Shown here: piece by piece, positions 41,293 through 49,396 of the stretch
Position numbering within the stretch: position 1 is the stretch's first letter
How the letters are laid out: every line of letters begins with the position of its first letter
Source of the DNA: Tepidicaulis sp002389665
GTDB taxonomy: Bacteria > Pseudomonadota > Alphaproteobacteria > Parvibaculales > Parvibaculaceae
DNA: 64,000 nucleotides
Direction: 5' to 3'
NCBI RefSeq assembly: GCF_965222285.1
Contig: NZ_OZ244942.1
Coordinates: 3,472,001-3,536,000 of the forward strand
Translations under genes and position numbers: made by a program
The notes under the pieces: generated by a model
What the model was told of the DNA's origin: nothing
Databases searched by the model: none
What the model saw: only the letters and a program-made list of their open reading frames with translations

Positions 41293-43209
41293 TTAGGAGG
41301 CGTCCTTTTTGTTTTCGTCGTCGACTTCTTCGAAATCGGCATCGACGACGTCATCGCCCTGAGCTTCCTCGGAGCTGTTGTCGCCTTCCGCGCCTTCTTC
41401 CGCCTGGCTGGCGGCATAAAGCGCTTCGCCGAGTTTCATGGAAGCCTGCGTCAGCGCCTCGAGCTTGGCGCGAACTTCGTCCATGTCCGTGCCTTCGAGC
41501 GCGGTTTTCAGTTCGCCGAGCGCGTCCTGAACCGGGCCCTTCACGTCATCGGAGAGTTTGTCGGCATTGTCCTCGAGGGTTTTTTCCGTGGCATGCACCA
41601 GCCCTTCGGCCTGGTTGCGCAGTTCCACTTCCTCGCGCCGCTTCTTGTCTTCGTCGGCATGGGCTTCGGCGTCTTTGACCATCTGTTCGATGTCATCGTC
41701 CGAAAGACCGCCGGAGGCCTGGATGCGGATCGACTGTTCCTTGCCGGTCGCCTTGTCTTTGGCGCCGACGGAAACGATGCCGTTGGCGTCGATATCGAAG
41801 GTCACCTCGATCTGCGGCACACCGCGCGGGGCCGCCGGAATGCCGACGAGATCGAACTGGCCGAGCAGCTTGTTGTCGGCGGCCATTTCACGTTCGCCCT
41901 GGAAGACGCGGATCGTCACGGCCGACTGATTGTCTTCGGCGGTGGAGAAGACCTGGCTCTTCTTCGTCGGGATGGTCGTGTTGCGCTCGATGAGGCGGGT
42001 GAAGACACCGCCCAGCGTTTCGATGCCGAGCGAGAGCGGCGTGACGTCGAGCAGCAGCACGTCCTTCACATCGCCCTGCAGCACACCGGCCTGAATGGCC
42101 GCGCCCATGGCGACTACTTCGTCCGGGTTCACGCCTTTATGCGGGTCCTTGCCGAAGAAGGTTTTCACCGCTTCGTGCACTTTGGGCATGCGCGTCATGC
42201 CGCCCACCATCACCACTTCGTCGATATCGCCGGCGCTCAGGCCCGCATCCGCGAGCGCTTTCTTGCAGGGCTCGATGGTGCGTTTGACGAGGTCTTCGAC
42301 CAGCGCTTCGAGTTTCGCGCGGGTCAGTTTCATCGTCAGGTGTTTCGGGCCCGACTGGTCGGCGGTGATGAAGGGCAGGTTCACTTCCGTCTGCGTGGCG
42401 GAGGAAAGTTCGATCTTGGCTTTTTCCGCCGCTTCCTTCAGGCGCTGCAGCGCCAGCTTGTCGGAGCGCAGATCGATGCCGTTCTCTTTTTTGAATTCGT
42501 CGGCAAGATAATCGATGATGCGCATGTCGAAGTCTTCCCCGCCGAGGAACGTGTCCCCGTTGGTGGATTTCACTTCGAAGACGCCGTCGCCGATTTCCAG
42601 AACCGAAATGTCGAACGTGCCGCCGCCAAGGTCGTAAACGGCGATCGTCTTGCCGTCTTTCTTGTCGAGGCCGTAAGCAAGGGCGGCTGCGGTCGGCTCG
42701 TTAATGATGCGCAAGACTTCAAGGCCCGCGATCTTACCAGCGTCTTTCGTTGCCTGGCGCTGGGCGTCGTTGAAGTAAGCGGGAACGGTGATGACGGCCT
42801 GCGTCACTTTTTCGCCGAGCGAGGCTTCGGCGGTCTCTTTCATCTTCTGAAGAATGAAAGCGGAAACTTCCTGCGGCGAATATTTCTCGCCGCGCGCTTC
42901 CACCCACGCATCGCCATTGTCGGCTTTGACGATGGCGTAAGGCACCATGTCCTTGTCTTTTTTCGTGGTGGGATCGTCATAGGAGCGGCCGATCAGGCGC
43001 TTGATTGCGAAAAGTGTGGCTTCGGGGTTCGTCACCGCCTGGCGTTTCGCCGGCTGGCCGACAAGCCGCTCGCCATCTTCGGTAAAGGCGACCATCGACG
43101 GGGTCGTGCGGACGCCTTCGGAATTTTCAATAACCTTGGGCTGCGTACCTTCCATGACCGCGACACACGAATTCGTCGTGCCAAGGTCGATGCCGATAAC
43201 TTTTCCCAT
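41293..43209 (-). CDS. dnaK: Molecular chaperone DnaK (Hsp70)
   Basis: 638 residues from ATG 43209, with AGGAAAG five bases upstream; an ATG four codons earlier is less likely. The nucleotide-binding domain begins with IGIDLGTTNSCVAVMEG, and VYDLGGGTFDISVLEIGDGVFEVKSTNGDT (read in parts) and VMVGGMTRMP follow. The linker VLLLDVTPLSLGIET leads to the substrate-binding domain. The C-terminal tail is acidic. A heat-shock-type promoter lies about 100 bases upstream. hrcA and grpE, its usual partners, are about 9 kb to the right. Confidence 0.98.
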   Translation of the reverse strand: MGKVIGIDLGTTNSCVAVMEGTQPKVIENSEGVRTTPSMVAFTEDGERLVGQPAKRQAVTNPEATLFAIKRLIGRSYDDPTTKKDKDMVPYAIVKADNGDAWVEARGEKYSPQEVSAFILQKMKETAEASLGEKVTQAVITVPAYFNDAQRQATKDAGKIAGLEVLRIINEPTAAALAYGLDKKDGKTIAVYDLGGGTFDISVLEIGDGVFEVKSTNGDTFLGGEDFDMRIIDYLADEFKKENGIDLRSDKLALQRLKEAAEKAKIELSSATQTEVNLPFITADQSGPKHLTMKLTRAKLEALVEDLVKRTIEPCKKALADAGLSAGDIDEVVMVGGMTRMPKVHEAVKTFFGKDPHKGVNPDEVVAMGAAIQAGVLQGDVKDVLLLDVTPLSLGIETLGGVFTRLIERNTTIPTKKSQVFSTAEDNQSAVTIRVFQGEREMAADNKLLGQFDLVGIPAAPRGVPQIEVTFDIDANGIVSVGAKDKATGKEQSIRIQASGGLSDDDIEQMVKDAEAHADEDKKRREEVELRNQAEGLVHATEKTLEDNADKLSDDVKGPVQDALGELKTALEGTDMDEVRAKLEALTQASMKLGEALYAASQAEEGAEGDNSSEEAQGDDVVDADFEEVDDENKKDAS

Positions 43210-43568
43210 ATCTTTCCTCATTGTTTGCGGCAGACCGCCTGGGCCTTCATAGCACCCATGCCGGTCCCCTAAATGGATTTGGAAACGGTTTCAACCGGTT
43301 AGGGCGTATATATGGAGGCCAACCGGGCCCCGCAAGGCTCTCGGGCCACAGGTGAGACAATTTAATCACATTGCCGCCTTCCCCCGCCCTTTCCCGGGCA
43401 ATTCGCAGAGGCCCGATCGAGGAGAGTGAGCGGCTTGGGGCCCCTCATACCTTAAAAGCGCGGGGGCGTTAACGGGCTTTTGGGGTAAATATCCGATTAA
43501 TCTTTCGGCGTTAGCCTGACCGGCAGATAAATGGGGATGAGCGGCGAAAGACGCGGAGATTTTAAGAT
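43210..43568. other. Divergent gene-free region between dnaK and an unrecognised gene
   Basis: 359 bases with no supported gene. It holds the dnaK promoter (43310-43336), no CIRCE element (TTAGCACTC-N9-GAGTGCTAA), and near the right-hand gene TAAA-N7-TTAA at 43486-43500, which matches the CtrA consensus TTAA-N7-TTAA at 7 of 8 bases. Confidence 0.5.
43310..43336 (-). promoter_or_regulatory. Sigma-32 (RpoH)-type promoter of dnaKJ
   Basis: On the minus strand CTTGCG, a 13-base spacer and CTCCATAT. This fits the heat-shock consensus CTTGAA-N13-CCCCATnT at 4 of 6 and 6 of 7 fixed positions with exact spacing. The transcript would have a leader of roughly 90 bases before dnaK. Confidence 0.65.
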
Positions 43569-44285
43569 ATGGCGATTTCCGGACTTGGCGGCGGATCGGT
43601 CTTTACGAGACTGGCGCAAAGCGCGCCGGGGCTGAAAGGCAGCGCCCTGCTTTCCAATATCACCAGCGTGACCATCGGCGCCCAGGCGGCCGGCCAGAAC
43701 GAGCTGATCGTTTCGGGCATCGAAAAGCAGATCCAGCGCCTTCAGGGCTTCAACCCGAATATTTCCGAGCCGCAGTCCCGCCGCCTGGCCGAGGCGCGGG
43801 CCGAGATCCAGCAGATCGAGCGGAACCAGAGCCCGGCGGGCCTTTCAGAGCGGCTCGAAAAGCGCCGCATCCAGCTTTTCGAGGAATCCTACAAGATCCT
43901 CGGTAAGCGCTATGTGGACATCGATTCCAACCCGAAGCTGAAGGCAATCCAGGACAAGATCGACAAGCTTCTGGAACCGCCGCTGCGCGGGGAAAAACAG
44001 GCGCGGCTGGAACGTTTGCGCAAGCTGGAGCAGAACTATCAGCGCCAGTTCTTCCGCAATCCCAAAAACGAGTCGAACATTCGCCAGTTGACGAATACGA
44101 CGCGGCAGATCGCTTCGCTCGTGCCGCCGCGCCTTTTCAACGAGCTCTCGCCCGCCGAGCGGCGCGAGTATGATGCGCTGGCCAAACAGGGCAACGACAT
44201 TGCCGGGACGGAAGTGTTCCTCTCCTCCCAGACGCAGATCAAGATCGAGAGCCTGCAGCGCACGATCGGCCGCTTCACCGGCTGA
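43569..44285 (+). CDS. Hypothetical protein, predicted helical/coiled-coil
   Basis: 238 residues; I do not recognise a family. The first 45 residues are small, glycine/serine/alanine-rich (MAISGLGGGSVFTRLAQSAPG). The rest is charged and glutamine/arginine-rich with long helices (NELIVSGIEKQIQRLQGF, LEPPLRGEKQARLERLRKLEQNY) that look like coiled coils. There is no signal peptide or membrane segment. GGAGA precedes the ATG. Codon use resembles its neighbours, so recent transfer is not indicated. It is divergent from dnaK and converges on a histidine kinase gene. A CtrA-like site lies about 70 bases upstream. Confidence 0.75.
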   Translation: MAISGLGGGSVFTRLAQSAPGLKGSALLSNITSVTIGAQAAGQNELIVSGIEKQIQRLQGFNPNISEPQSRRLAEARAEIQQIERNQSPAGLSERLEKRRIQLFEESYKILGKRYVDIDSNPKLKAIQDKIDKLLEPPLRGEKQARLERLRKLEQNYQRQFFRNPKNESNIRQLTNTTRQIASLVPPRLFNELSPAERREYDALAKQGNDIAGTEVFLSSQTQIKIESLQRTIGRFTG

Positions 44286-44326
44286 CGGTTTTCTCTTTTA
44301 GGATGGATAAACAAGCGGCCATCCGG

Positions 44327-45424
44327 TCACACGTGCCGGATGCGCCCGCCTTGCCGGGTTTCCTGCGCTTCCGCCTGCGGGCTTTTTAGCGGCAGGAGAA
44401 GGCGCACGCGCGTGCCTTTGCCCGGCGCGCTTTCAAGGCTCAAATGCCCGCCCATTAGTTCCGTCAGCGAGCGGCAGATGGAAAGCCCGAGCCCGGTGCC
44501 GCCATAGGCGCTGGCGGTCTGCGCGCTGGCTTGGCTGAAGGGCGTGAAGACGCGTTCCTGTACCGCCTCGTCCATGCCGATGCCGGTATCGGTGACGGCG
44601 AGCGTGAAGGCGTTTTCGCCCTCGCCGCTCTTATCCTCAGCCGGCCCTGCGCTCAGCGTGATGGTGCCGTGCTTGGTGAATTTCAGCGCATTGGAAATCA
44701 GATTGTTGAGCACCTGGCCGAGGCGGTGCGGGTCGGTATGGATCTGTTCCGGCGTGCCGGGCGCAAGGCGCAGTTCGAAATGCAGGCCTGCTTCCTCGGC
44801 CCGCCCTTCCCAGAAGAGTTTCGTGCGCGCCAGAAAGCGCGGCAGGTTTACCGCGTCCGGGTCGAGCTCCATTTGTCCTGCTTCGAGCTTGGCATGATCG
44901 AGCAGATCGTTCAGCGTGCGCAGCATGCCTTCGCCGGTTTCCTTCAGCACCGCCAGATGCTCATCCGGGCTTTCATCGTTGCGCCGCTTCTGTAAAAGCT
45001 CGACGAGGCCCAGCATACCCGAGAGCGGCGAGCGGATTTCGTGACTGACGGTCGCAAGCAGTTTCGATTTCGAGGCATCGGCGGCTTCCGCCCGCGCCAC
45101 CGCTTCGCGCAGGGCGCCATTGGCATCGTAAAGCTGCAGCATGCGCTTGAAGCTCATGCGCCCCAGATGCGGCGTCGTAACTGCCGTCATGGAAAAGGCG
45201 AGCCCGACACCGATGAGGATATATTGCAGGGGCGCATCGATCAGCCAGTAGAAGAGACCGGTGACGCTGGTCGCAAAGGCGACGACCATGACCGTCAGCC
45301 ACAAGGTCGCCTGGGTGATCCCGCGCCGGGTCAGCACCTTGTGCAGAAAGGCGGCGAGCGGGGCATCTTCGAAATCCCGCATCCGCGCGCGCTTATTGTG
45401 TGGCCGCTTGTTCTGGTCCAGCAT
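44327..45424 (-). CDS. Membrane sensor histidine kinase
   Basis: 365 residues. Two close membrane helices (about 35-90) without a large periplasmic loop, then a HisKA domain with H-box LLATVSHEIRSPLSGMLG and a HATPase domain: N box QVLNNLISNALKFT, G1 VTDTGIGMDE, G2 YGGTGLGLSIC. No receiver domain and no adjacent response regulator gene, so it is an orphan kinase. The short periplasmic part suggests it senses a membrane or cytoplasmic cue. It is divergent from alkB. Confidence 0.9.
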   Translation of the reverse strand: MLDQNKRPHNKRARMRDFEDAPLAAFLHKVLTRRGITQATLWLTVMVVAFATSVTGLFYWLIDAPLQYILIGVGLAFSMTAVTTPHLGRMSFKRMLQLYDANGALREAVARAEAADASKSKLLATVSHEIRSPLSGMLGLVELLQKRRNDESPDEHLAVLKETGEGMLRTLNDLLDHAKLEAGQMELDPDAVNLPRFLARTKLFWEGRAEEAGLHFELRLAPGTPEQIHTDPHRLGQVLNNLISNALKFTKHGTITLSAGPAEDKSGEGENAFTLAVTDTGIGMDEAVQERVFTPFSQASAQTASAYGGTGLGLSICRSLTELMGGHLSLESAPGKGTRVRLLLPLKSPQAEAQETRQGGRIRHV

Positions 45425-45512
45425 CTTTACTCACTTCGGGCGCTGCTGGCACCCTCATCCCCCAAGAAGCTAGTCTTGCATCAAAAAGTAGTGAGAAAGT
45501 TGACAGGCCCCC

Positions 45513-46172
45513 ATGTCCTTAAGCTTTTTGCAAAACTTGGCTGATCTGCCCCAGCCCATTCCGGGCCTGCCGGAGGGGGTGCGTTATTACCCCTCACTTC
45601 TGGGGCGCCGCCGCCAGGAGGCGCTGCGAAGCGCGGTGGAAGAAGCCCTCAAAGAGGCACCCTTCTATGAGCCGCGCTTGCCGCGCTCCGGCAAGCCCAT
45701 GTCCGTGCGTATGAGCAATATGGGCCCGCTCGGCTGGCTGACGGATAAGGAAAAGGGTTACCGCTATGAGCCCCGCCACCCGGTAACGGGCGCGCCCTGG
45801 CCGCCTATTCCTGAGCTTTTGCTGGAACTTTGGGCGCGGCTGACCGCCTATCCCGGCCCGCCGGAAGCCTGTCTGATCAATTATTACGGACCCGGATCGA
45901 AAATGGGCGCCCATCAGGACCGCGACGAAGTAGCGCTCGATGCGCCGGTTCTCTCGGTATCGCTGGGGGATTCGGCAAGGTTCCGCCTTGGCGGGCTGAA
46001 GCGGTCCGACCCTTCCCGCCAGCTTCTCCTCCACTCAGGCGATGTGCTGATCCTGGAAGGGCCCTCGCGGCTGCGTTTTCACGGCATCGACCGGATATTG
46101 GGCGGTTCGAGCGGACTTTTGCCCGGCGGCGGGCGGCTCAACCTCACCTTGCGCCGGGTGACGGCGCCTTAA
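45513..46172 (+). CDS. alkB: AlkB-type 2-oxoglutarate/Fe(II)-dependent DNA dealkylase
   Basis: 219 residues. Oxidatively removes methyl groups from alkylated bases such as 1-methyladenine and 3-methylcytosine. The iron ligands are in GAHQDRDE (HxD) and RFHGIDRI, and the 2-oxoglutarate-binding arginines are in RLNLTLRRV. MSNMGPLGW and LINYYGPGSKMGAHQD are family motifs. There is no ada gene beside it, so it may be outside an adaptive-response operon. A strong terminator follows between it and the convergent small gene. Confidence 0.92.
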   Translation: MSLSFLQNLADLPQPIPGLPEGVRYYPSLLGRRRQEALRSAVEEALKEAPFYEPRLPRSGKPMSVRMSNMGPLGWLTDKEKGYRYEPRHPVTGAPWPPIPELLLELWARLTAYPGPPEACLINYYGPGSKMGAHQDRDEVALDAPVLSVSLGDSARFRLGGLKRSDPSRQLLLHSGDVLILEGPSRLRFHGIDRILGGSSGLLPGGGRLNLTLRRVTAP

Positions 46173-46180
46173 GGGCGCAT

Positions 46181-46223
46181 AAAAAACCCCCGGCCGGGGA
46201 TTGGGGGAACCGGCCAGGGGTTT
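46181..46223 (-). terminator. Intrinsic terminator between alkB and a small membrane-protein gene
   Basis: AAACCCC-C-GGCCGG (46184-46197) faces CCGGCC-A-GGGGTTT (46210-46223), a 14-base stem with one mismatch and a 12-base loop. On the minus strand it is followed by TTTTTT. It can serve the minus-strand gene and, less well, alkB. Confidence 0.8.
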
Positions 46224-46286
46224 CAAAGAACCGGGCAAACGCAAAACGTTGGGGGGCGCCCGGTCTATGGGTGTTCTAAGGACCGC

Positions 46287-46532
46287 TTACTGGATCAGCG
46301 CGGCGACGGCCAGAAGGGCCAGAGCCGCACCGCCCGTACGCAAGGCCAGTTTCGAGGCCGCGTGCGACGTCAGGAAGCGAAGGGCCGTGCCTTGCGGGCG
46401 GGCCGTCACATCCCGCATCGCGGCCCGCGCCGGTGCATGCGCGCCCTGGGGCATGCGCTGAACCGGGGTAAGGAAGGTAGCGGTGGCGTAGCTTGCCGCC
46501 ATTCCATCCATATATCCACGAATTGGGTTCAT
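46287..46532 (-). CDS. Small hypothetical membrane protein
   Basis: 81 residues from ATG 46532, chosen for the excellent ribosome site AAAGGAGA at 46545-46538; the frame is open 27 codons further but that part precedes the site. It has one hydrophobic C-terminal helix (about 66-80, TGGAALALLAVAALI), a basic middle and no recognised family. It is divergent from a LysR gene, and two T-N11-A dyads lie between them, so it is a likely target. A perfect hairpin (GAGAGT-AAAGC-ACTCTC, 46546-46562) touches the ribosome site. Confidence 0.7.
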   Translation of the reverse strand: MNPIRGYMDGMAASYATATFLTPVQRMPQGAHAPARAAMRDVTARPQGTALRFLTSHAASKLALRTGGAALALLAVAALIQ

Positions 46533-46594
46533 GATAATCTCCTTTGAGAGTAAAGCACTCTCGTCTCTACGGGGCTTATATGGCGGTTCATTCA

Positions 46595-46644
46595 AAAAAT
46601 GACAAACGATCATTTTTCATGATATATGTGAGGTATTTTCACAT
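46595..46644. promoter_or_regulatory. Twin LysR-type operator dyads
   Basis: AAAAATGA-N7-TCATTTTT (46595-46617) has perfect 8-base arms. ATGTGA-N7-TCACAT (46626-46644) has perfect 6-base arms. Both share the core TGA-N7-TCA, which is the T-N11-A form bound by LysR-type regulators. Their centres are 29 bases apart, and both lie in the 168-base gap between the small membrane-protein gene and the LysR gene. Confidence 0.65.
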
Positions 46645-46700
46645 GTGCGACATCCCGGCGCAGGCTATGGCTGGGGCGTGGTGAAACCCGGAGAAAGATC

Positions 46701-47645
46701 ATGAGCAGACGCTTGCCGCCCCTATCCATGCTGCGCAGCTTCGAAGCGGCGGCCCGTCATCTCAGTTTCAGCCGCGCCGCCGAAGAGCTCTCCGTGACCC
46801 ATTCCGCCATCAGCCATCAGATCCGGGGGCTGGAGGAATGGCTGGGCTGCGCGCTTTTCCGCCGCTCGGGCCGCGCGGTGCATCTCACCCAGGCGGGCGA
46901 GCGCCTGCTCGGCCCGCTGACCCGTGCCTTTGACGGGATGAACGATGCGGTGCGCGCCGTCACCCGCATGGCCGAGGACCGGGCTGTGGTGGTCAGCGTC
47001 GAGCCGGCCTTTGCCGCCCGCTGGCTGGTGCTCCGTCTTGACCGCTTCTATCAGCGCCATCCCAATCTGCGCCTGCATCTCGTGCCGACCCCGGAAATGG
47101 TGGATCTGACGAAGGGCGATGTGGATGTGGCGATCCGCTATGGGCGCGGCACCTGGCCGGGCCTTAAGTCGGAAAAGATCATGGGCGCCGCTGCCTTTCC
47201 CGTGCTCAGTCCGGCGCTGATCGGTGAGGAAACGCCGCTGCAAAGCCCGCATGATCTTTCCCGCTTCACTCTCATTCACGAGGATACGACCGAAGACTGG
47301 GCGGCCTGGCTGAAGGCGGCGGGCGCGGAGGACGTGGATGCGGCCCGCGGGCCGATCTTCGATGACGGGCACCTGGCGCTCGAGGCGGCGACGATGGGCC
47401 AGGGCGTGGCGCTCGCCGATGAGGCGCTGGCGGCGGCGGCTTTGCAGGACGGGCGTCTCGTGCGGCCCTTCGATCTGATGCTGGAAACGAGCTCCGCTTA
47501 TTATGTCGTCACCGCGCCTGTCAGCGAGGCCCGCGCCGATGTGAGCGCCTTTTGCGCCTGGCTCCTGGAAGAGGCGCATGGCGGCAAAGCCCCCGTCAAC
47601 TGGGGCCCCGCCAATAAGGCCCCCGGCAAAGAGAGCGCTGGCTGA
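46701..47645 (+). CDS. LysR-family transcriptional regulator (GcvA-like)
   Basis: 314 residues. The N-terminal winged helix-turn-helix MLRSFEAAARHLSFSRAAEELSVTHSAISHQI (read in parts) is close to GcvA/AmpR-type LysR proteins; GDVDVAIRYGRGTWPGL in the ligand domain is the same subgroup. The last 20 residues are a non-conserved tail. The effector is unknown. AGAAAGA precedes the ATG. It is divergent from a small membrane-protein gene with operator-like dyads between, the usual layout for a LysR gene and its target. Confidence 0.92.
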   Translation: MSRRLPPLSMLRSFEAAARHLSFSRAAEELSVTHSAISHQIRGLEEWLGCALFRRSGRAVHLTQAGERLLGPLTRAFDGMNDAVRAVTRMAEDRAVVVSVEPAFAARWLVLRLDRFYQRHPNLRLHLVPTPEMVDLTKGDVDVAIRYGRGTWPGLKSEKIMGAAAFPVLSPALIGEETPLQSPHDLSRFTLIHEDTTEDWAAWLKAAGAEDVDAARGPIFDDGHLALEAATMGQGVALADEALAAAALQDGRLVRPFDLMLETSSAYYVVTAPVSEARADVSAFCAWLLEEAHGGKAPVNWGPANKAPGKESAG

Positions 47646-47897
47646 AAAAATTTATGGGTTAAGGCCGCGATTTAAGGAAATCCGCCAATAAGCCCCAATA
47701 GACCTATGAAAAAACAGGTTATTAACCAGTTTTCTTTGCCTTGCCGTAACCGCTTAGGGGCCAAGATGCCATTCGATTAAAATTTGGCGAGTGGCGCAGT
47801 GATCCTAACGGCCATCAAAAACGGGCGGTTCAACCCGGCGCATGACGCGCGCGGGGAGGTGCCCGAGTCCGCGCCCGGCGTAAAGCCGGGAGAGGCC

Positions 47898-49373
47898 ATG
47901 CCGCTCGAAACGGACGGCGCGCCGGATACCGCGCGCCAGCAGGTGCCGCCTTTCTTCGCCAAGATGCTGAATATCGTGGCTGCCGCCGCGCTGATCTCGG
48001 TCATCCATCAATCCGTCTTCGTCGCCATGACGGGCCGCGCGGGGCTTTTCGAATATATCGCCGTGCCGCTTTTTGCGGTTTTCGTGGCGCCGACCATCTT
48101 CTATTTCACCGTCAGTCCGGCGCGCCACAAACACATTCCCCGGGTCATTTTCTGGCTCTATTGGGGGATCATGGCCTATATCGGCGCGGGCTTCCTCAAC
48201 TCGCTGAGCCAGGGGCTCGGGACCGATTACGGCATTCACTTTGCCGCCTGGGCGGTGATCGCCTATCTGATCGCGGTGGCGACGCAGCCGGTGCGGCGCG
48301 CGCAGATGATGTGCTGGAGTGGCTTTGCCTCGCTTTGCGCCATTTCGGTCTTCTTCCTCGTCTATACCGGCGCGGATATTCTCACCGATCCCTTGACCGT
48401 GACCTTCGTCAGCATTCTGGGCAGCCAGGCGGCGGCGATCTCGGTGCTTTATGTGCTCTCGGTCTTCCGCCAGGAGCAGCTGGCCGACCGCCAGCGCGCG
48501 AAAGTCTGGCAGCATGCCTCCGAAGAAATGATCCGCTATGCCCAGCAGGCCGACCGCGCGCGGCGCGATGCCGAAGAAGCGCGCACCTCGGCGGAAGCGG
48601 CGATGCGTATGCGCGACCGCTTCGTTGCCAATATCAGCCATGAGCTGAGAACGCCGCTCAATGCGATCCTCGGCTTTGCCGAAGTGATCGAGCGGGAAAC
48701 TTATGGGTCCCATTCCGACGACCGCTACGGCGAATATGCCGGCGACATCCGCCGCTCGGGCCGCCACTTGCTCGGCCTCATCAATCAGATCCTCGATTTC
48801 TCGCGCATGGAAGCGGGCGAGATCAATCTGAAGCTCGAAAAAGCCGAGGCCCGTGAAGTCGTTTCCGAAAGCCTGCGCCTGATCGCGCCGCTTGCCGAAG
48901 CCAAGCCCGATATTTCGGTGCAGTTCGAGCCGGGTCCCTCCATTCCGTTGACCACGGATACGCAGGCGCTGCGCCAGATCGTGACGAACCTCGTCTCCAA
49001 CGCGATCAAGTTCACCGACCGGGGTTATGTCGATGTGCGCCTGAACGAAGACGGGCCGGACGGGCTGCTGCTCTGCGTCAGCGATACGGGCTGCGGGCTG
49101 AGCGAGGATGCGCGCCGGCGCGTCTTTACCCCGTTCTACCGGGTGGCCCGCCAGGGCAATGATGCGGGCGGCACGGGGCTCGGCCTTGCCATCGTCAAAT
49201 CGCTGGTCGAAGGGCTGGGCGGCACGATCGATGTGGAAAGCCAGCCCGGCCGCGGCTCGACATTCAAGATTCGCCTGCCGCGCAGGATGGGCGAGCGCAG
49301 GGATTCGCCGATAGCAAGTGTGCCGGCGGAACCGAGCGAGCCTGTCCCCCAGAACATGATCGTCTATCTTTAA
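47898..49373 (+). CDS. Multi-pass membrane sensor histidine kinase (DivJ/PleC-like kinase core)
   Basis: 491 residues from ATG 47898, which has GGGAG 5-6 bases upstream; a TTG at 47784 would add 38 residues without a ribosome site. About six membrane helices (to residue 200) are followed by a coiled-coil and a HisKA domain with FVANISHELRTPLNAILGFAEVIE, then HATPase motifs QIVTNLVSNAIKFT, VSDTGCGLSED and GGTGLGLAIVKSL. The H-box is of the DivJ/PleC/PdhS type common in alphaproteobacterial cell-cycle kinases, but PAS domains are not evident and no response regulator is adjacent. It converges on nnrU; a 9-base stem (49386-49394 with 49405-49413) lies at the junction. Confidence 0.9.
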   Translation: MPLETDGAPDTARQQVPPFFAKMLNIVAAAALISVIHQSVFVAMTGRAGLFEYIAVPLFAVFVAPTIFYFTVSPARHKHIPRVIFWLYWGIMAYIGAGFLNSLSQGLGTDYGIHFAAWAVIAYLIAVATQPVRRAQMMCWSGFASLCAISVFFLVYTGADILTDPLTVTFVSILGSQAAAISVLYVLSVFRQEQLADRQRAKVWQHASEEMIRYAQQADRARRDAEEARTSAEAAMRMRDRFVANISHELRTPLNAILGFAEVIERETYGSHSDDRYGEYAGDIRRSGRHLLGLINQILDFSRMEAGEINLKLEKAEAREVVSESLRLIAPLAEAKPDISVQFEPGPSIPLTTDTQALRQIVTNLVSNAIKFTDRGYVDVRLNEDGPDGLLLCVSDTGCGLSEDARRRVFTPFYRVARQGNDAGGTGLGLAIVKSLVEGLGGTIDVESQPGRGSTFKIRLPRRMGERRDSPIASVPAEPSEPVPQNMIVYL

Positions 49374-49396
49374 AGCGCGCTGCAGCGCCCTTCCGC

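Noticed and set aside
41593..43272. 559-codon open frame antisense to dnaK
   Set aside because: Antisense frame of dnaK; such frames opposite hsp70 genes are common and not supported here by a ribosome site or domain.
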